A stretch of DNA of 64,000 bases from Haloarcula limicola (lineage in GTDB: Archaea; Halobacteriota; Halobacteria; Halobacteriales; Haloarculaceae): contig NZ_WRXM01000004.1 of assembly GCF_010119205.1 (NCBI RefSeq), positions 202,621-266,620 of the forward strand, read 5' to 3'. The stretch's first letter is position 1, and every line of letters begins with the position of its first letter. The position numbers and the translations under genes were made by a program. Below are positions 1 through 7,728 of the stretch, piece by piece. Below the pieces are notes generated by a model. That model saw only the letters and a program-made list of their open reading frames with translations, was not told the origin of the DNA and searched no databases.

Positions 1-703
1 CGAACGCCTCGACGGACTTGGGCCGTCCCGAGAGCGGGACCGTCTCGCTGCCGGCCAGCGCCGAGAGCGCGTTCGAGACGAGCGTCTCGCGGTTCCCGCG
101 ACAGATGTCGTGCGTGGGCTGGCGGAAGGAGACCGCCGACCCGATGCCGAGGACGTGGCCGTCGCCCGGTCGCCAGGAGACGGTCGACATCTGCTTGACC
201 ACGTCCGTCGTCCCTCGGGCCGTACTGGCCAACAGGTCCCCATCCGTCGGCGCGACCGTCTCGTAGCGGGCGTAAGGCACCGTTACACCGGGGCCGCGTG
301 TGTGGACTCTGAGCGTGTCGAACCCCTCTGCGATGGGGTGGTCAGCGGCCAGCGCCTTCCACAGCGGCCCGACCGGCTCGGAGATCTCCTCCCAGCCGAC
401 GGCGTCGGGACCGACGGCGTCGAAGCCGAGCGGTTCGACCGCGGCCATCGCGCCGAGCGTCAGCAACAGCGACCCGCCGCCCCGCACGAACGACGCGAGC
501 GCGTCCCCGCCGTCGGCGAGCCGCTCCGGCTCGATTTCCCCGTCGCGGTGCCACCAGAGAACGTCGTACGCGGTCGGCTCGACCGTCGAGAGCGAGACGC
601 GGTCGACGTCGTCGAACGCGCTCTCGCACCACTCGTACGCCGCGATCTGCTCGTCGGAACGCGAGTCGACGAAGAGACAGCCGACGCGCAGCGACTCTGC
701 CAT
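1..703 (-). CDS. ThuA/glutamine amidotransferase-like protein, C-terminus outside the window
   Basis: The reading frame is open from an ATG at 703 to the window edge, giving 234 residues without a stop, so the C-terminus is missing. It opens with a beta strand of the type LRVGCLFVD, followed by segments such as [10 protein letters not shown] and [14 protein letters not shown]. These resemble the class I glutamine amidotransferase or ThuA-like flavodoxin fold used by proteins that act next to sugar-processing enzymes. A later stretch, [13 protein letters not shown], also fits that fold. I see no clear Cys-His-Glu amidotransferase triad, so I infer a non-glutaminase member. The exact substrate is not readable from the sequence. 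Confidence 0.6.
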   Translation of the reverse strand, partial: MAESLRVGCLFVDSRSDEQIAAYEWCESAFDDVDRVSLSTVEPTAYDVLWWHRDGEIEPERLADGGDALASFVRGGGSLLLTLGAMAAVEPLGFDAVGPDAVGWEEISEPVGPLWKALAADHPIAEGFDTLRVHTRGPGVTVPYARYETVAPTDGDLLASTARGTTDVVKQMSTVSWRPGDGHVLGIGSAVSFRQPTHDICRGNRETLVSNALSALAGSETVPLSGRPKSVEAF

Positions 704-830
704 TACGTGGACTCACCCTCTCAAATATAAAAGCGTTCGGCAATCGTTCGTGCTCGTTCGTGCACGTACCTGCTCGACCTATCGGAAAACGGCGTCGCCA
801 CTGCAGAACGGAGTCGGAGAAGAGAGGTAC

Positions 831-965
831 TCAGGCGAGGCGGGCGCTTCTGGCGGCGGACTTCCAGTCGATGACGGTGTCGTGACAGACCGGACAGACG
901 AACTCTGTCAGTTTCGTCGTCTCGTCGTTGTACGTCATTCGCGTGTCGCAGTTCGGGCAGTTCAT
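831..965 (-). CDS. 44-residue zinc-ribbon microprotein
   Basis: An ATG at 965 opens a 44-codon frame. It contains two CxxC pairs (MNCPNC near the start and CPVCH near residue 25), the classic knuckles of a single zinc ribbon, and ends with a basic, alanine-rich tail. Haloarchaea carry many CPxCG-type microproteins of this size, and most have no assigned function. It lies 23 bases downstream of the PH-like/Mrr-like gene on the same strand, so the two could be cotranscribed. A role in nucleic acid or protein binding is likely but is an inference. Confidence 0.75.
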   Translation of the reverse strand: MNCPNCDTRMTYNDETTKLTEFVCPVCHDTVIDWKSAARSARLA

Positions 966-988
966 GATTGATAGTGATACTTACGCGG

Positions 989-2905
989 CTATAAGCTTTG
1001 TTCCCGCTCGCCCGCTATCGGTCGGGCGTCGTCCAGCAGATTGACGCTCTGTGCGTCCACGACTGCGGCGATACTCGCGCCGTCGAACAGGCGCACGTCG
1101 TCGTCCGCCGGAAGCGGCGTGACGTCCGCCGGGAGTCGCTGGACGGTCGCGAACAACACCGCGTCCACCGTCGCTTCCGCGGCGAGCGATCGGCATCGCT
1201 CGACGTGGTCGCTCGTCACGTCGTCTGTGGTCGAGCGGTGGACCACGATGCCCATCCGGTCGCCGTCTCGCGTCGCTCGCAGGTCGAACGGCGAGTCCGG
1301 TTCGACCCGTTCCGCCTCCCATGCCGTCTCGTCGAGCACGTCGGCGACCACGTCGACGAGTCGATCCCCGTCCAACGCGCGGAGTCGGTCGACCGTCGAG
1401 GCGGATTCGTCGCCCGTCGGGAGGGTTTCGTCGGTCGGTTCGGAGCGTCGCGAGTCGACGGCCTCCGACGGCGGGCGGATGGCGTCCTCGATCGCCGTCG
1501 GGCCGTCGTCGGACGGGTCGCCGAGCGTCCCCGAAGCCCCGTAGTCCGGTTCGGCCGTCGTCTCGATACGGTCTGGAGCAGGGTCGCCGTTCACCAGCGC
1601 CTCGGTCCGTTCGAGTCGCTGTTCGAGCGCGTCCCGCTCTGCCGCCAGATGGGACACCGCGTCGGGATAGCAGTCCCGGGCCGTCGCGAGCGCCGCCTCG
1701 AACGCCTCGGCGGCGGCCTCGAACTCCGCCAGCGCGACCTCTGTCTGTCCGGCGTCGCTGTACCAGTCACCGGCGCGCATCGCATCGACGGCGACGGTGC
1801 GCTGGGCCGCCGTGAGGTTCTCGGCGACGGCGCCCAGTCGGTCCCGAATCGTCGCCGTGTCGCCCGCGAAGCGCCGGTTCTCGGCACCCCAGTCGATCTC
1901 CAAGGCCGTCCGGTAGTGCGCCATCGCTTCCCGCCAGTGTTCGATCGCGTCCTCGGGGTCGTCCGCCGCGACGGCCGCTTTATCCGCCGTGACGGCCTTC
2001 CGGAGCGGCGACTTCTCCAGGTGGTCGACGATACGGTTCAGGCGATCTCGCTCGGCGCGGATCCCGTCTACGTCGTCGATAGCGTCGCGGTCGAGGGCGA
2101 GCGCCGCGTCGTACTCCTCGCTCGCGCGCTCGTATGCGTCGTGGGCGGCCTCGTACTCGCCCTCTCGCCAGCGCGTCTCACCGGCGTCCGTCGTCACGCG
2201 GGCGCGTCCGACGTGTATCGCCGCGAGCGTTCGCTCGCAACGGGCTTCGAGCGAGTCGACCCGTTCCTGCAGCGCGGTCCCACCGTGCTCCGCGGCGAAC
2301 TGAAACGCGACGCCCCGAGCCGTCTCGGCGCGCTCTCGGGCGCGCTCGACGGCCGAAGCCGCCTCGTCGTAGCGGCCCTCCTCCCGGCGTTCGGTCGCCG
2401 TCACGAGCAGTTCCGTCGCCGCGTCGAACTCGGTCTCGACGCGTCGCCACGCCCGCGAAGCCGCGTCGAGGTACTCCGCGACCGCTTCGAGCCCGTCGGT
2501 CCCCGTTCGAATCACTACCGTCGAGTGGCCGTCCCGGACGACCGTGAGAGAGCCGCCGCGGAGCCCCGTTTCCCACTCGACCTCGTCGACGTCCGCGAGC
2601 GACACCGCCACTTCTCGGTCCCCCGACTCGTCGCCGACCAGCGCGAGAACCCGTCGGTCGGTGACCACCGCGATCGTCCGATAGCCCCGACCGGGCCGAA
2701 CTGTCTCGATGGACTCGGCCGTTTCGACGGTCACCCCGCGCTTGCGGTTCGTGAGGACGAACGTCGGCGTCTCCGTCGCTTCGAGAGCCGCCGCGGCCGC
2801 CCGGTCGTGAAGGTAGCCTTCCGAGAACACGCCGCCCGAACCGGTCTGCGTGAGCAGCGAGGGTAGCTCGCCCTCGTAATTATTTATTTTGATAATCTCG
2901 CCCAT
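989..2905 (-). CDS. PH-like domain, helical-repeat and Mrr-like domain protein
   Basis: The protein has about 638 residues. I take the ATG at 2905, with an in-frame GTG at 2908 as the alternative. Residues about 40-150 form a beta-rich block (TPTFVLTNRKRGV, TIAVVTDRRVLALVG) that looks like a bacterial PH or GRAM-type domain. Residues about 155-440 are highly charged helices with TPR-like periodicity (EEGRYDEAASAVERARERA, WREGEYEAAHDAYERASEEY). A Ser/Asp/Pro-rich linker of about 70 residues follows. The last 135 residues (DRLVDVVADVLDETAW, then SPFDLRATRDGDRMGIVVH) match the layout of Mrr/PD-(D/E)xK nuclease domains. The usual catalytic Lys position reads His (GIVVHR), so the domain may be degenerate. 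The function is unknown; nucleic-acid binding or a scaffold role is an inference. Confidence 0.7.
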   Translation of the reverse strand: MGEIIKINNYEGELPSLLTQTGSGGVFSEGYLHDRAAAAALEATETPTFVLTNRKRGVTVETAESIETVRPGRGYRTIAVVTDRRVLALVGDESGDREVAVSLADVDEVEWETGLRGGSLTVVRDGHSTVVIRTGTDGLEAVAEYLDAASRAWRRVETEFDAATELLVTATERREEGRYDEAASAVERARERAETARGVAFQFAAEHGGTALQERVDSLEARCERTLAAIHVGRARVTTDAGETRWREGEYEAAHDAYERASEEYDAALALDRDAIDDVDGIRAERDRLNRIVDHLEKSPLRKAVTADKAAVAADDPEDAIEHWREAMAHYRTALEIDWGAENRRFAGDTATIRDRLGAVAENLTAAQRTVAVDAMRAGDWYSDAGQTEVALAEFEAAAEAFEAALATARDCYPDAVSHLAAERDALEQRLERTEALVNGDPAPDRIETTAEPDYGASGTLGDPSDDGPTAIEDAIRPPSEAVDSRRSEPTDETLPTGDESASTVDRLRALDGDRLVDVVADVLDETAWEAERVEPDSPFDLRATRDGDRMGIVVHRSTTDDVTSDHVERCRSLAAEATVDAVLFATVQRLPADVTPLPADDDVRLFDGASIAAVVDAQSVNLLDDARPIAGEREQSL

Positions 2906-3112
2906 CACCGAGGGTTACAGCGCCGGAAGTCTTGATACCTGCGTATAGATTCTGATTCTAACCTATAGTATTTACAAGATTCGGAGGGTAACGGACCCAA
3001 TCAGATCCGAAGGGCCGCTCTCTCTCGCTATTTCCTTCGTGTGTCCCTATCTATCGAACAGCGGACGCCCGTCTGACGGACATTTAGGTATGACGGGAAA
3101 TTATTCTGGCAC
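2906..3112. other. intergenic, promoter region only
   Basis: This is an AT-richer spacer between two outward-facing starts. It contains several AT-rich blocks (for example around 2945-2975 and 3088-3105) that could serve as promoters for the minus-strand gene and for the small plus-strand frame at 3113. No gene is visible. Confidence 0.5.
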
Positions 3113-3286
3113 ATGCCACGCGTAGGATTGTACGGGGCGAGCGAGGAACGGCCGTCGACCGGCATCGACGTTCGGATAGATACCGAGGTGTTCGCCGTTC
3201 TCTCGAATGGGCGAGCGCTGGAACGGTTCGGACCGCGCCCGACCGTCGAGCGGTGGCTCGACTGCTGGGGCGGGAACGCCCGCTAG
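3113..3286 (+). CDS. possible 57-residue hypothetical protein
   Basis: An ATG at 3113 opens a 57-codon frame that ends at a TAG overlapping the last four bases of the convergent actin gene. Third codon positions are mostly G or C, as in neighbouring genes, and an AT-rich tract about 15-25 bases upstream could be a TATA box. The product contains a beta-like stretch (GIDVRIDTEVFAVL) and an Arg/Trp-rich tail. I recognise no family. It could be a genuine small gene or a chance frame. Confidence 0.35.
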   Translation: MPRVGLYGASEERPSTGIDVRIDTEVFAVLSNGRALERFGPRPTVERWLDCWGGNAR

Positions 3287-4350
3287 CTGTTCTCGACGAG
3301 GCGGGCCGCGATGCGCTGTGCGCCGACGGTGGGCGCGACGTCGGGCTGTTCGGCGGCGGTCGCCTCGATCTCGCGGTTCAGTTCCTCGCTGAGGCGCGCC
3401 TCGAACTCGTCGACGATACCGGGGATGCAGGCCATCCCGCCGGTGAGCACGATGGGTCGGTCAAGCGCCAGCTGGTAGACTTTCATGTAGTCGTTGGCCA
3501 GTTCCGGCAGGAAGGTGTTGGCGAGTTCGTCCACCGCATCGTCGAGGTACTCGTCGACGGCGTCCATCACCGAGCGCTCGATGGTGAACTCGTGGGTGCC
3601 GCCGCCGGGCTGCTGGATGATGTCCGTGAACGGCTCGAACTCCACGAAGTCGGCGTGTTCCTCCTTGTACTCGCGGGCGGTCTGCGTGTCGACGTTGACT
3701 CTCCCCTGCGTCTCCTCCTCGACGTAGTTCGCGATCATCCGGTCGACTTCGTTGCCGGTGACCGCGCCGGTCGTGAAGGGCGCTAACTGCTCGCCGCGCC
3801 GATAGGCGGAGGCTTCGAGGTTCGTCGACCCCATGTTGACCGAGATGAAGATCTCGTCGATGGCCTCTAACCCCTCGCCGAAGGCGGGGATGGAACCGCA
3901 CAGCGATTCGGGATAGCTCTCGACGAGGCGCATACCGATAGAGGACTCCTCGATGACCGCTCGGAGATTGTCCAGCCCGGCGGGGTTGTCGATGGTCGGG
4001 ATGGCGTAGACGACGCCGCTGTCGGCCGGGATGTCGTTCTCCTCGATGAGGGCCTCGAAGAACGTCTTGGTCATCTCCGCGCGGTCAGCGTCTTCGGGCA
4101 GGCCCGACCGGAGCATGTACTGAACGCGGTCGGGGTACTCGCGGGCGGCCTCCTCGCCGTAGAGGACCTTCTCCTCGCCGGTCAGGGCGTCTTCGTAGGT
4201 CGCCATGCAGGTCAGCGTCTTGATGATTCGGTTCTCGGTCCCGTGGTCGTCGGGCAGGGCGATGACCGTCCGGGTGCTGCCGAGTTTCACACCCACCGGC
4301 ACCGACCGACCGCTGCCGGACGCCGAGTCGGCCGCGTCGTCGTCACTCAT
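3283..4350 (-). CDS. actin-fold filament protein, salactin-like
   Basis: The protein has 355 residues and the sequence landmarks of the actin/Hsp70 ATPase fold. There is a phosphate-1 loop VGVKLGSTRTVIALP at residues about 19-33, a phosphate-2 loop ISVNMGSTNLEA at about 169-180, and an adenosine motif VLTGGMACIPG at about 301-311. It resembles the haloarchaeal actin homologue called salactin, reported in Halobacterium salinarum to form dynamically unstable filaments that grow from the poles; that link is from memory, not a search. A TATA box at 4375-4382 sits 28 bases before the ATG, so it has its own leaderless promoter even though the FlaD/E-domain gene ends only 78 bases upstream. The neighbours (FlaD/E, ParA, CheW) suggest a role in cell polarity or array placement. 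MreB/ParM-type alternatives are possible. Confidence 0.8.
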   Translation of the reverse strand: MSDDDAADSASGSGRSVPVGVKLGSTRTVIALPDDHGTENRIIKTLTCMATYEDALTGEEKVLYGEEAAREYPDRVQYMLRSGLPEDADRAEMTKTFFEALIEENDIPADSGVVYAIPTIDNPAGLDNLRAVIEESSIGMRLVESYPESLCGSIPAFGEGLEAIDEIFISVNMGSTNLEASAYRRGEQLAPFTTGAVTGNEVDRMIANYVEEETQGRVNVDTQTAREYKEEHADFVEFEPFTDIIQQPGGGTHEFTIERSVMDAVDEYLDDAVDELANTFLPELANDYMKVYQLALDRPIVLTGGMACIPGIVDEFEARLSEELNREIEATAAEQPDVAPTVGAQRIAARLVENS

Positions 4351-4374
4351 GTCTCCCGTCTTATCCCCGCCTCG

Positions 4375-4382
4375 ATATATAT
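4375..4382 (-). promoter_or_regulatory. TATA box of the salactin-like gene
   Basis: The AT-only tract atatatat is centred 28 bases upstream of the ATG at 4350, the spacing expected for a leaderless haloarchaeal transcript. Confidence 0.65.
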
Positions 4383-4428
4383 CCTCTCGTCAAGAATCAG
4401 CGTTGATAGTGACCACCCGCGGACTGCG

Positions 4429-4929
4429 CTACGTCATCGCGGCCAGTTTCGCGACGTACACCAGACTCAGCATGTGGTCGTCCACGCTGAGGTCGTTGCC
4501 GTCGTTGGTCGCCGACTCGTCGATTCCCAGTAAGTAGTCCGAGAGGTCGGCCTCGACCTCTTCGGTGATCCAGTCGATGGACTCGTAGTAGGCCAGCGCC
4601 TCGTCGGCCCCCTGATAACCCGAGTGCATCAACAGGAACTCCAGCCACTCGAAGACGACGAACTCGGCGGCGTACGTCTCCGGAAGCGTACCGAGATACG
4701 GCTTCTCCTGACTGTCACCGGCCAGAAACGGGAGCAGTTCGCGGTACAGCCCGGACCGGAGAGAACTGCCGGCCACGACTTCCTCGTCGCCGTCTTCCAA
4801 CCCCACGTCGAGATCGCCCGGGTCGGGTATCCCGCCCTCGCCGAGGCCGTTTCCGTTCTCCCGGTCGCCGCGCTGGCGGGCGATCTTCCGCAGTTCGTCC
4901 AGGTCGTAGTCGCGCGGGTTGATGGTCAT
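4429..4929 (-). CDS. FlaD/E (ArlD/E) domain protein outside an archaellum operon
   Basis: The protein has 166 residues from the ATG at 4929; a GTG at 4935 is an alternative but lies closer to the TATA box. It starts INPRDYDLDELRKIARQRG, the N-terminal helix seen in haloarchaeal FlaD/E-type proteins. After an acidic linker, residues about 75-150 carry the FlaD/E core: a Leu-Pro-x-Thr-Tyr block, FVVFEWLEFLLMHSGYQGA, then EALAYYESIDWITEEV. In motility operons FlaD/E proteins belong to the cytosolic switch complex that links CheY or CheF signals to the archaellum motor. No archaellum genes are nearby; the neighbours are actin, ParA and CheW. I infer an adaptor that couples a polar scaffold to motility or chemotaxis proteins. 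Confidence 0.75.
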   Translation of the reverse strand: MTINPRDYDLDELRKIARQRGDRENGNGLGEGGIPDPGDLDVGLEDGDEEVVAGSSLRSGLYRELLPFLAGDSQEKPYLGTLPETYAAEFVVFEWLEFLLMHSGYQGADEALAYYESIDWITEEVEADLSDYLLGIDESATNDGNDLSVDDHMLSLVYVAKLAAMT

Positions 4930-4953
4930 TGCCACTTGTGTTTCAACTACGTG

Positions 4954-5070
4954 AAGTTAAATCTTACATTCGTCCGACGGTCGTCAGACGCCGTTCACCG
5001 GGCTCTCGCCGCCGATTCGGCCGTCGCCCCTCAGTTCCGCCGTTGATAATCGGGGGCGTATTTTTATACG
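4954..5070. promoter_or_regulatory. divergent promoter region for the FlaD/E-like and parA genes
   Basis: On the minus strand the element TTTAAC (4956-4961) is centred 29 bases before the ATG at 4929. On the plus strand TTTTTATACG (5061-5070) lies about 35 bases before the parA ATG at 5102, leaving a short 5' leader of roughly ten bases. The two transcription units therefore diverge from one 172-base spacer. Confidence 0.6.
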
Positions 5071-5101
5071 CACCCGTCACAGACGTTCGCTCACTTCGAC
5101 G

Positions 5102-5995
5102 ATGAACCGCCAGTCCACGTCCGATCCGGCCCGTATCTGCGTGACGAACGCGAAGGGCGGGACCGGCAAGACGACGGTAGCGATCAACGTAGCCGGTGCC
5201 CTGAGCGACCGCGGGCGGGACGTCCTCTTCGTGGACTTGGACCCGCAGGGCAACGCCACGGAGGGACTGGGCCTCGCCGAGGCCTACGACGCGCAGCCGC
5301 CGACGCTGTTCGACGTGCTGACCGGCGACCCCAACGGCCTCGCCGACCTCGTGGTCGAACACGAGGAGATGGACGTCGTCCCCTCTAGCATCGACATGCT
5401 ACAGGCCGAACACGAACTGACCGTCGCGGATCTCATCGCCCGGGTCCGCACGGGGGATCACGACGTCGACCCGGCGGCGCTCTCGGCGTTCGCGCTGAAC
5501 GTCACGCCGAAGACGGTCACCGGCGACCACGCGCTCGATACGCTGGACCGCGCGCTCTCGACGGTCCCCGGGTACGATTACGTCGTCATCGATTCCCCGC
5601 CGTTCTACGGCAAGCTGACCGACGCCGCCGTCTTCGCCGCGGGGAACATCCTCGTCCCGGCGCTCGCGGAGGCCACCTCCGAGCGCGCCATCGAGCTCCT
5701 GATGGACCAGATGGCGGCCTTGGAGCGACAGACGGGCACTTCGGTGCGGACGCTCGGCGTGGTGGCCAACCGCATCGAGACGACCTCGGAAGACGAGACG
5801 ATGCTCCAGTGGTTCGACGCCGCGTTCCCCGACAGCCCGGTCTGGCGGGTCCGCAAGCGCGTGGCCCTCCAGCGGGCGTACACGCGGGGCAACTCGCTGT
5901 TCGGGAGCGACGAGGAGTGCGACATGAGCGCGGTGTTCGAGGACATCGCCGCGGATCTGGACAGGCAGTTCGGCTACACGGAGATACCAGCATGA
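5102..5995 (+). CDS. ParA/MinD-family ATPase
   Basis: The protein has 297 residues. A deviant Walker A motif AKGGTGKTT lies at residues about 17-25, followed by the Walker A' strand VLFVDLDPQGNATEGLG and a Walker B-type VVIDSPP near residue 160. The signature Lys before GG marks the ParA/MinD group, whose members dimerise on ATP and form gradients or oscillations that position cargo such as DNA, flagella or chemoreceptor arrays. There is no ParB gene or visible parS-like repeats beside it. Its stop codon overlaps the start of the CheW gene (ATGA), so translational coupling is likely. I infer that the cargo is the chemotaxis or motility apparatus rather than a replicon. Confidence 0.85.
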   Translation: MNRQSTSDPARICVTNAKGGTGKTTVAINVAGALSDRGRDVLFVDLDPQGNATEGLGLAEAYDAQPPTLFDVLTGDPNGLADLVVEHEEMDVVPSSIDMLQAEHELTVADLIARVRTGDHDVDPAALSAFALNVTPKTVTGDHALDTLDRALSTVPGYDYVVIDSPPFYGKLTDAAVFAAGNILVPALAEATSERAIELLMDQMAALERQTGTSVRTLGVVANRIETTSEDETMLQWFDAAFPDSPVWRVRKRVALQRAYTRGNSLFGSDEECDMSAVFEDIAADLDRQFGYTEIPA

Positions 5996-6966
5996 GCGAC
6001 GACGACCGTATGGACAGAGCAGAGCGCATCCGCGACATGCGCCAGGGGAACAGAGCGGACGACGAGCAGACGACGGACGGCGACGGAGCGTCGTCGGACC
6101 GGGCGGGAGAGGCCGCTTCGGGTGCAGAGACGGACGTAGCGGCAGACACGGATGCAAAGCCAGAGCCAGCCTCCGGTCCGGATGACGATGACTCGACGGC
6201 CGACTCCGACGAGCCGACCGCTGCGGCGGCCGAGCAGGCGGGCGACGGAATCGACTCGGCCGAGAGAACCGGTGCCCAGTCGGACGCGACCGCGGCCGCC
6301 GAACGAGCCGCGGCGGCCGCCGCGCAGGTCGCCGACGACGCTCCTGCGACCGGCGGTGCGGGCGGGGTGCAGTCCGACGATATCGCCGCGACGGCCTCGC
6401 CGATGCGGGGACCGACCGGCGTCGAACTCCCGGACCAGCAGCTTCTGGAAGAAGCGATGGCGACGGGCGACGGCGATCGAGTCGAAGGGTCGGCCAGGGC
6501 GGCGATCGGGGAAGAGACGGGCCAGAAGGAGGAGATGGTTCGCGTCCTCGAGTTCGCGCTCGGCGAGGAGTACTACTGCCTCGACATCGAGTACGTCGAG
6601 GAGATAGTCAAGCGCGACGCGGTCACGCGCGTCCCCAACACGCCCGACTACGTCGAGGGGGTCGTCGACCTCCGCGGGCAGATAACGACCATCCTCGACC
6701 CCAAGCGGATGATGGACGTCGACGCCGACGGCGAGAAGACCCTCATCGTCGTCTTCGACCCGGGGATGTTCGGGGAGCAAGGCGCGGTCGGGTGGGTCGT
6801 CGACGCTGTCCGACAGGTCGTCCCCGTCGCCGAGTCGGAGGTCAACGACCCGCCGGTCGACGGGGAGTACGTCAACGGCGTCGTCGACCGCGAGGACCAC
6901 GACCAGTTCGTCATCTGGGTCGAACCCGACGACGCGCTCGACGCGGCGACGAGCGCGGACGACTGA
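5992..6966 (+). CDS. CheW-domain protein with 180-residue disordered N-terminal extension
   Basis: The protein has 324 residues from the ATG at 5992, which overlaps the parA stop. Residues 1-181 are low-complexity and rich in Asp, Ala, Glu, Gly and Thr. They are flanked by short conserved-looking segments: RMDRAERIRDMRQGN at the N-terminus and ELPDQQLLEEAMA near residue 145. The CheW domain runs from about 182 to 316 (RVLEFALGEEYYCLDIEYVEEIV, VVDLRGQITTILDPKRMM). CheW domains bridge chemoreceptors and CheA. Classical CheW proteins are about 150-170 residues, so the extension is unusual. The layout recalls bacterial ParP, a CheW-like protein with a disordered N-terminus that works with the ParA homologue ParC to place arrays at the pole. 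Confidence 0.85.
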   Translation: MSDDDRMDRAERIRDMRQGNRADDEQTTDGDGASSDRAGEAASGAETDVAADTDAKPEPASGPDDDDSTADSDEPTAAAAEQAGDGIDSAERTGAQSDATAAAERAAAAAAQVADDAPATGGAGGVQSDDIAATASPMRGPTGVELPDQQLLEEAMATGDGDRVEGSARAAIGEETGQKEEMVRVLEFALGEEYYCLDIEYVEEIVKRDAVTRVPNTPDYVEGVVDLRGQITTILDPKRMMDVDADGEKTLIVVFDPGMFGEQGAVGWVVDAVRQVVPVAESEVNDPPVDGEYVNGVVDREDHDQFVIWVEPDDALDAATSADD

Positions 6967-6988
6967 ACCGTCCGCTCGATCCGGCCGC

Positions 6989-7726
6989 TCAAATCGACAG
7001 CAACAGCGCGGTGTAGCCGACGACGCCCGCCAGGAACGCCCAGAACCGGCTCTTCCGCTCGGCGGGCAGTTCCTCCTTGATGACGTTGAGGACGATCCCG
7101 CCCGCCAGCAGCGCGAAGAGGACCGCCAGCAGGAGTTCGCTCACCTCGACGACGTAGCCGAGTCCGAGGCCGGCGAACACGGCCGCGGCGAGGGCCCACC
7201 GACCGTACCGGCGGTACGCGCTCCCGTGGTACTCGCGGAGACCGTAGTCGTTCACGAAGAAGTGCAGCGCCATGGCGACGAAGAAGATCGCCAGGGACGC
7301 GACGCCGCTCTCCTCTCGATGGAGGAGCAGATAGCCGATGAGGACGTTGTAGAGCGTGAACGTCCCGATGTGGACCCAGAACACGCCGTGTGCCTCGGCG
7401 TCGCCCCCCTCGTCCTCGCTTCGCGCCTTGGCTTTTCGCACGTACTGCTCGATGCCGTAGAATCCCGTGAAACCGAGGAGCGCGATGAGGTAGACGTGGT
7501 GTTCGAACCTGACGAGGAGGCTCGCTGTCTGGTCGATGTCCGTCCCCGCGCTCTGAATCTCCGGTAGGATGTGAACGAAGACGTAGGCGACGGCGCTGCC
7601 GCCCGAGAGCGACAGCCAGCGACTCCGCGGTATCACGTCCAGAAACGTGAGCCGACCGGCGAACAGGTGGACCAGCGCGAGGCCGAGGGCGAACGCTATC
7701 GGGAAGAGCGTGCTGAGAGCAGACAT
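6989..7726 (-). CDS. ZIP-like multi-pass membrane protein
   Basis: The protein has 245 residues and about seven or eight hydrophobic segments. It carries the motif VFVHILPEIQ near residue 50, similar to the HxxPE-type helix of ZIP metal transporters, and an internal FFVNDYGLREYH loop. A charged loop (RKAKARSEDEGGDAEAH) separates two membrane halves. The second His-rich ZIP transport motif is not obvious, so metal transport is only a suggestion. It is convergent with the CheW gene and directly downstream of the flavoprotein gene at 7729 (two-base gap), so the pair may be cotranscribed. Confidence 0.6.
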   Translation of the reverse strand: MSALSTLFPIAFALGLALVHLFAGRLTFLDVIPRSRWLSLSGGSAVAYVFVHILPEIQSAGTDIDQTASLLVRFEHHVYLIALLGFTGFYGIEQYVRKAKARSEDEGGDAEAHGVFWVHIGTFTLYNVLIGYLLLHREESGVASLAIFFVAMALHFFVNDYGLREYHGSAYRRYGRWALAAAVFAGLGLGYVVEVSELLLAVLFALLAGGIVLNVIKEELPAERKSRFWAFLAGVVGYTALLLSI

Positions 7727-7728
7727 GG

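Noticed and set aside
5399..6157. Minus-strand open frame across parA
   Set aside because: It is Arg-rich antisense of a gene with complete Walker motifs.
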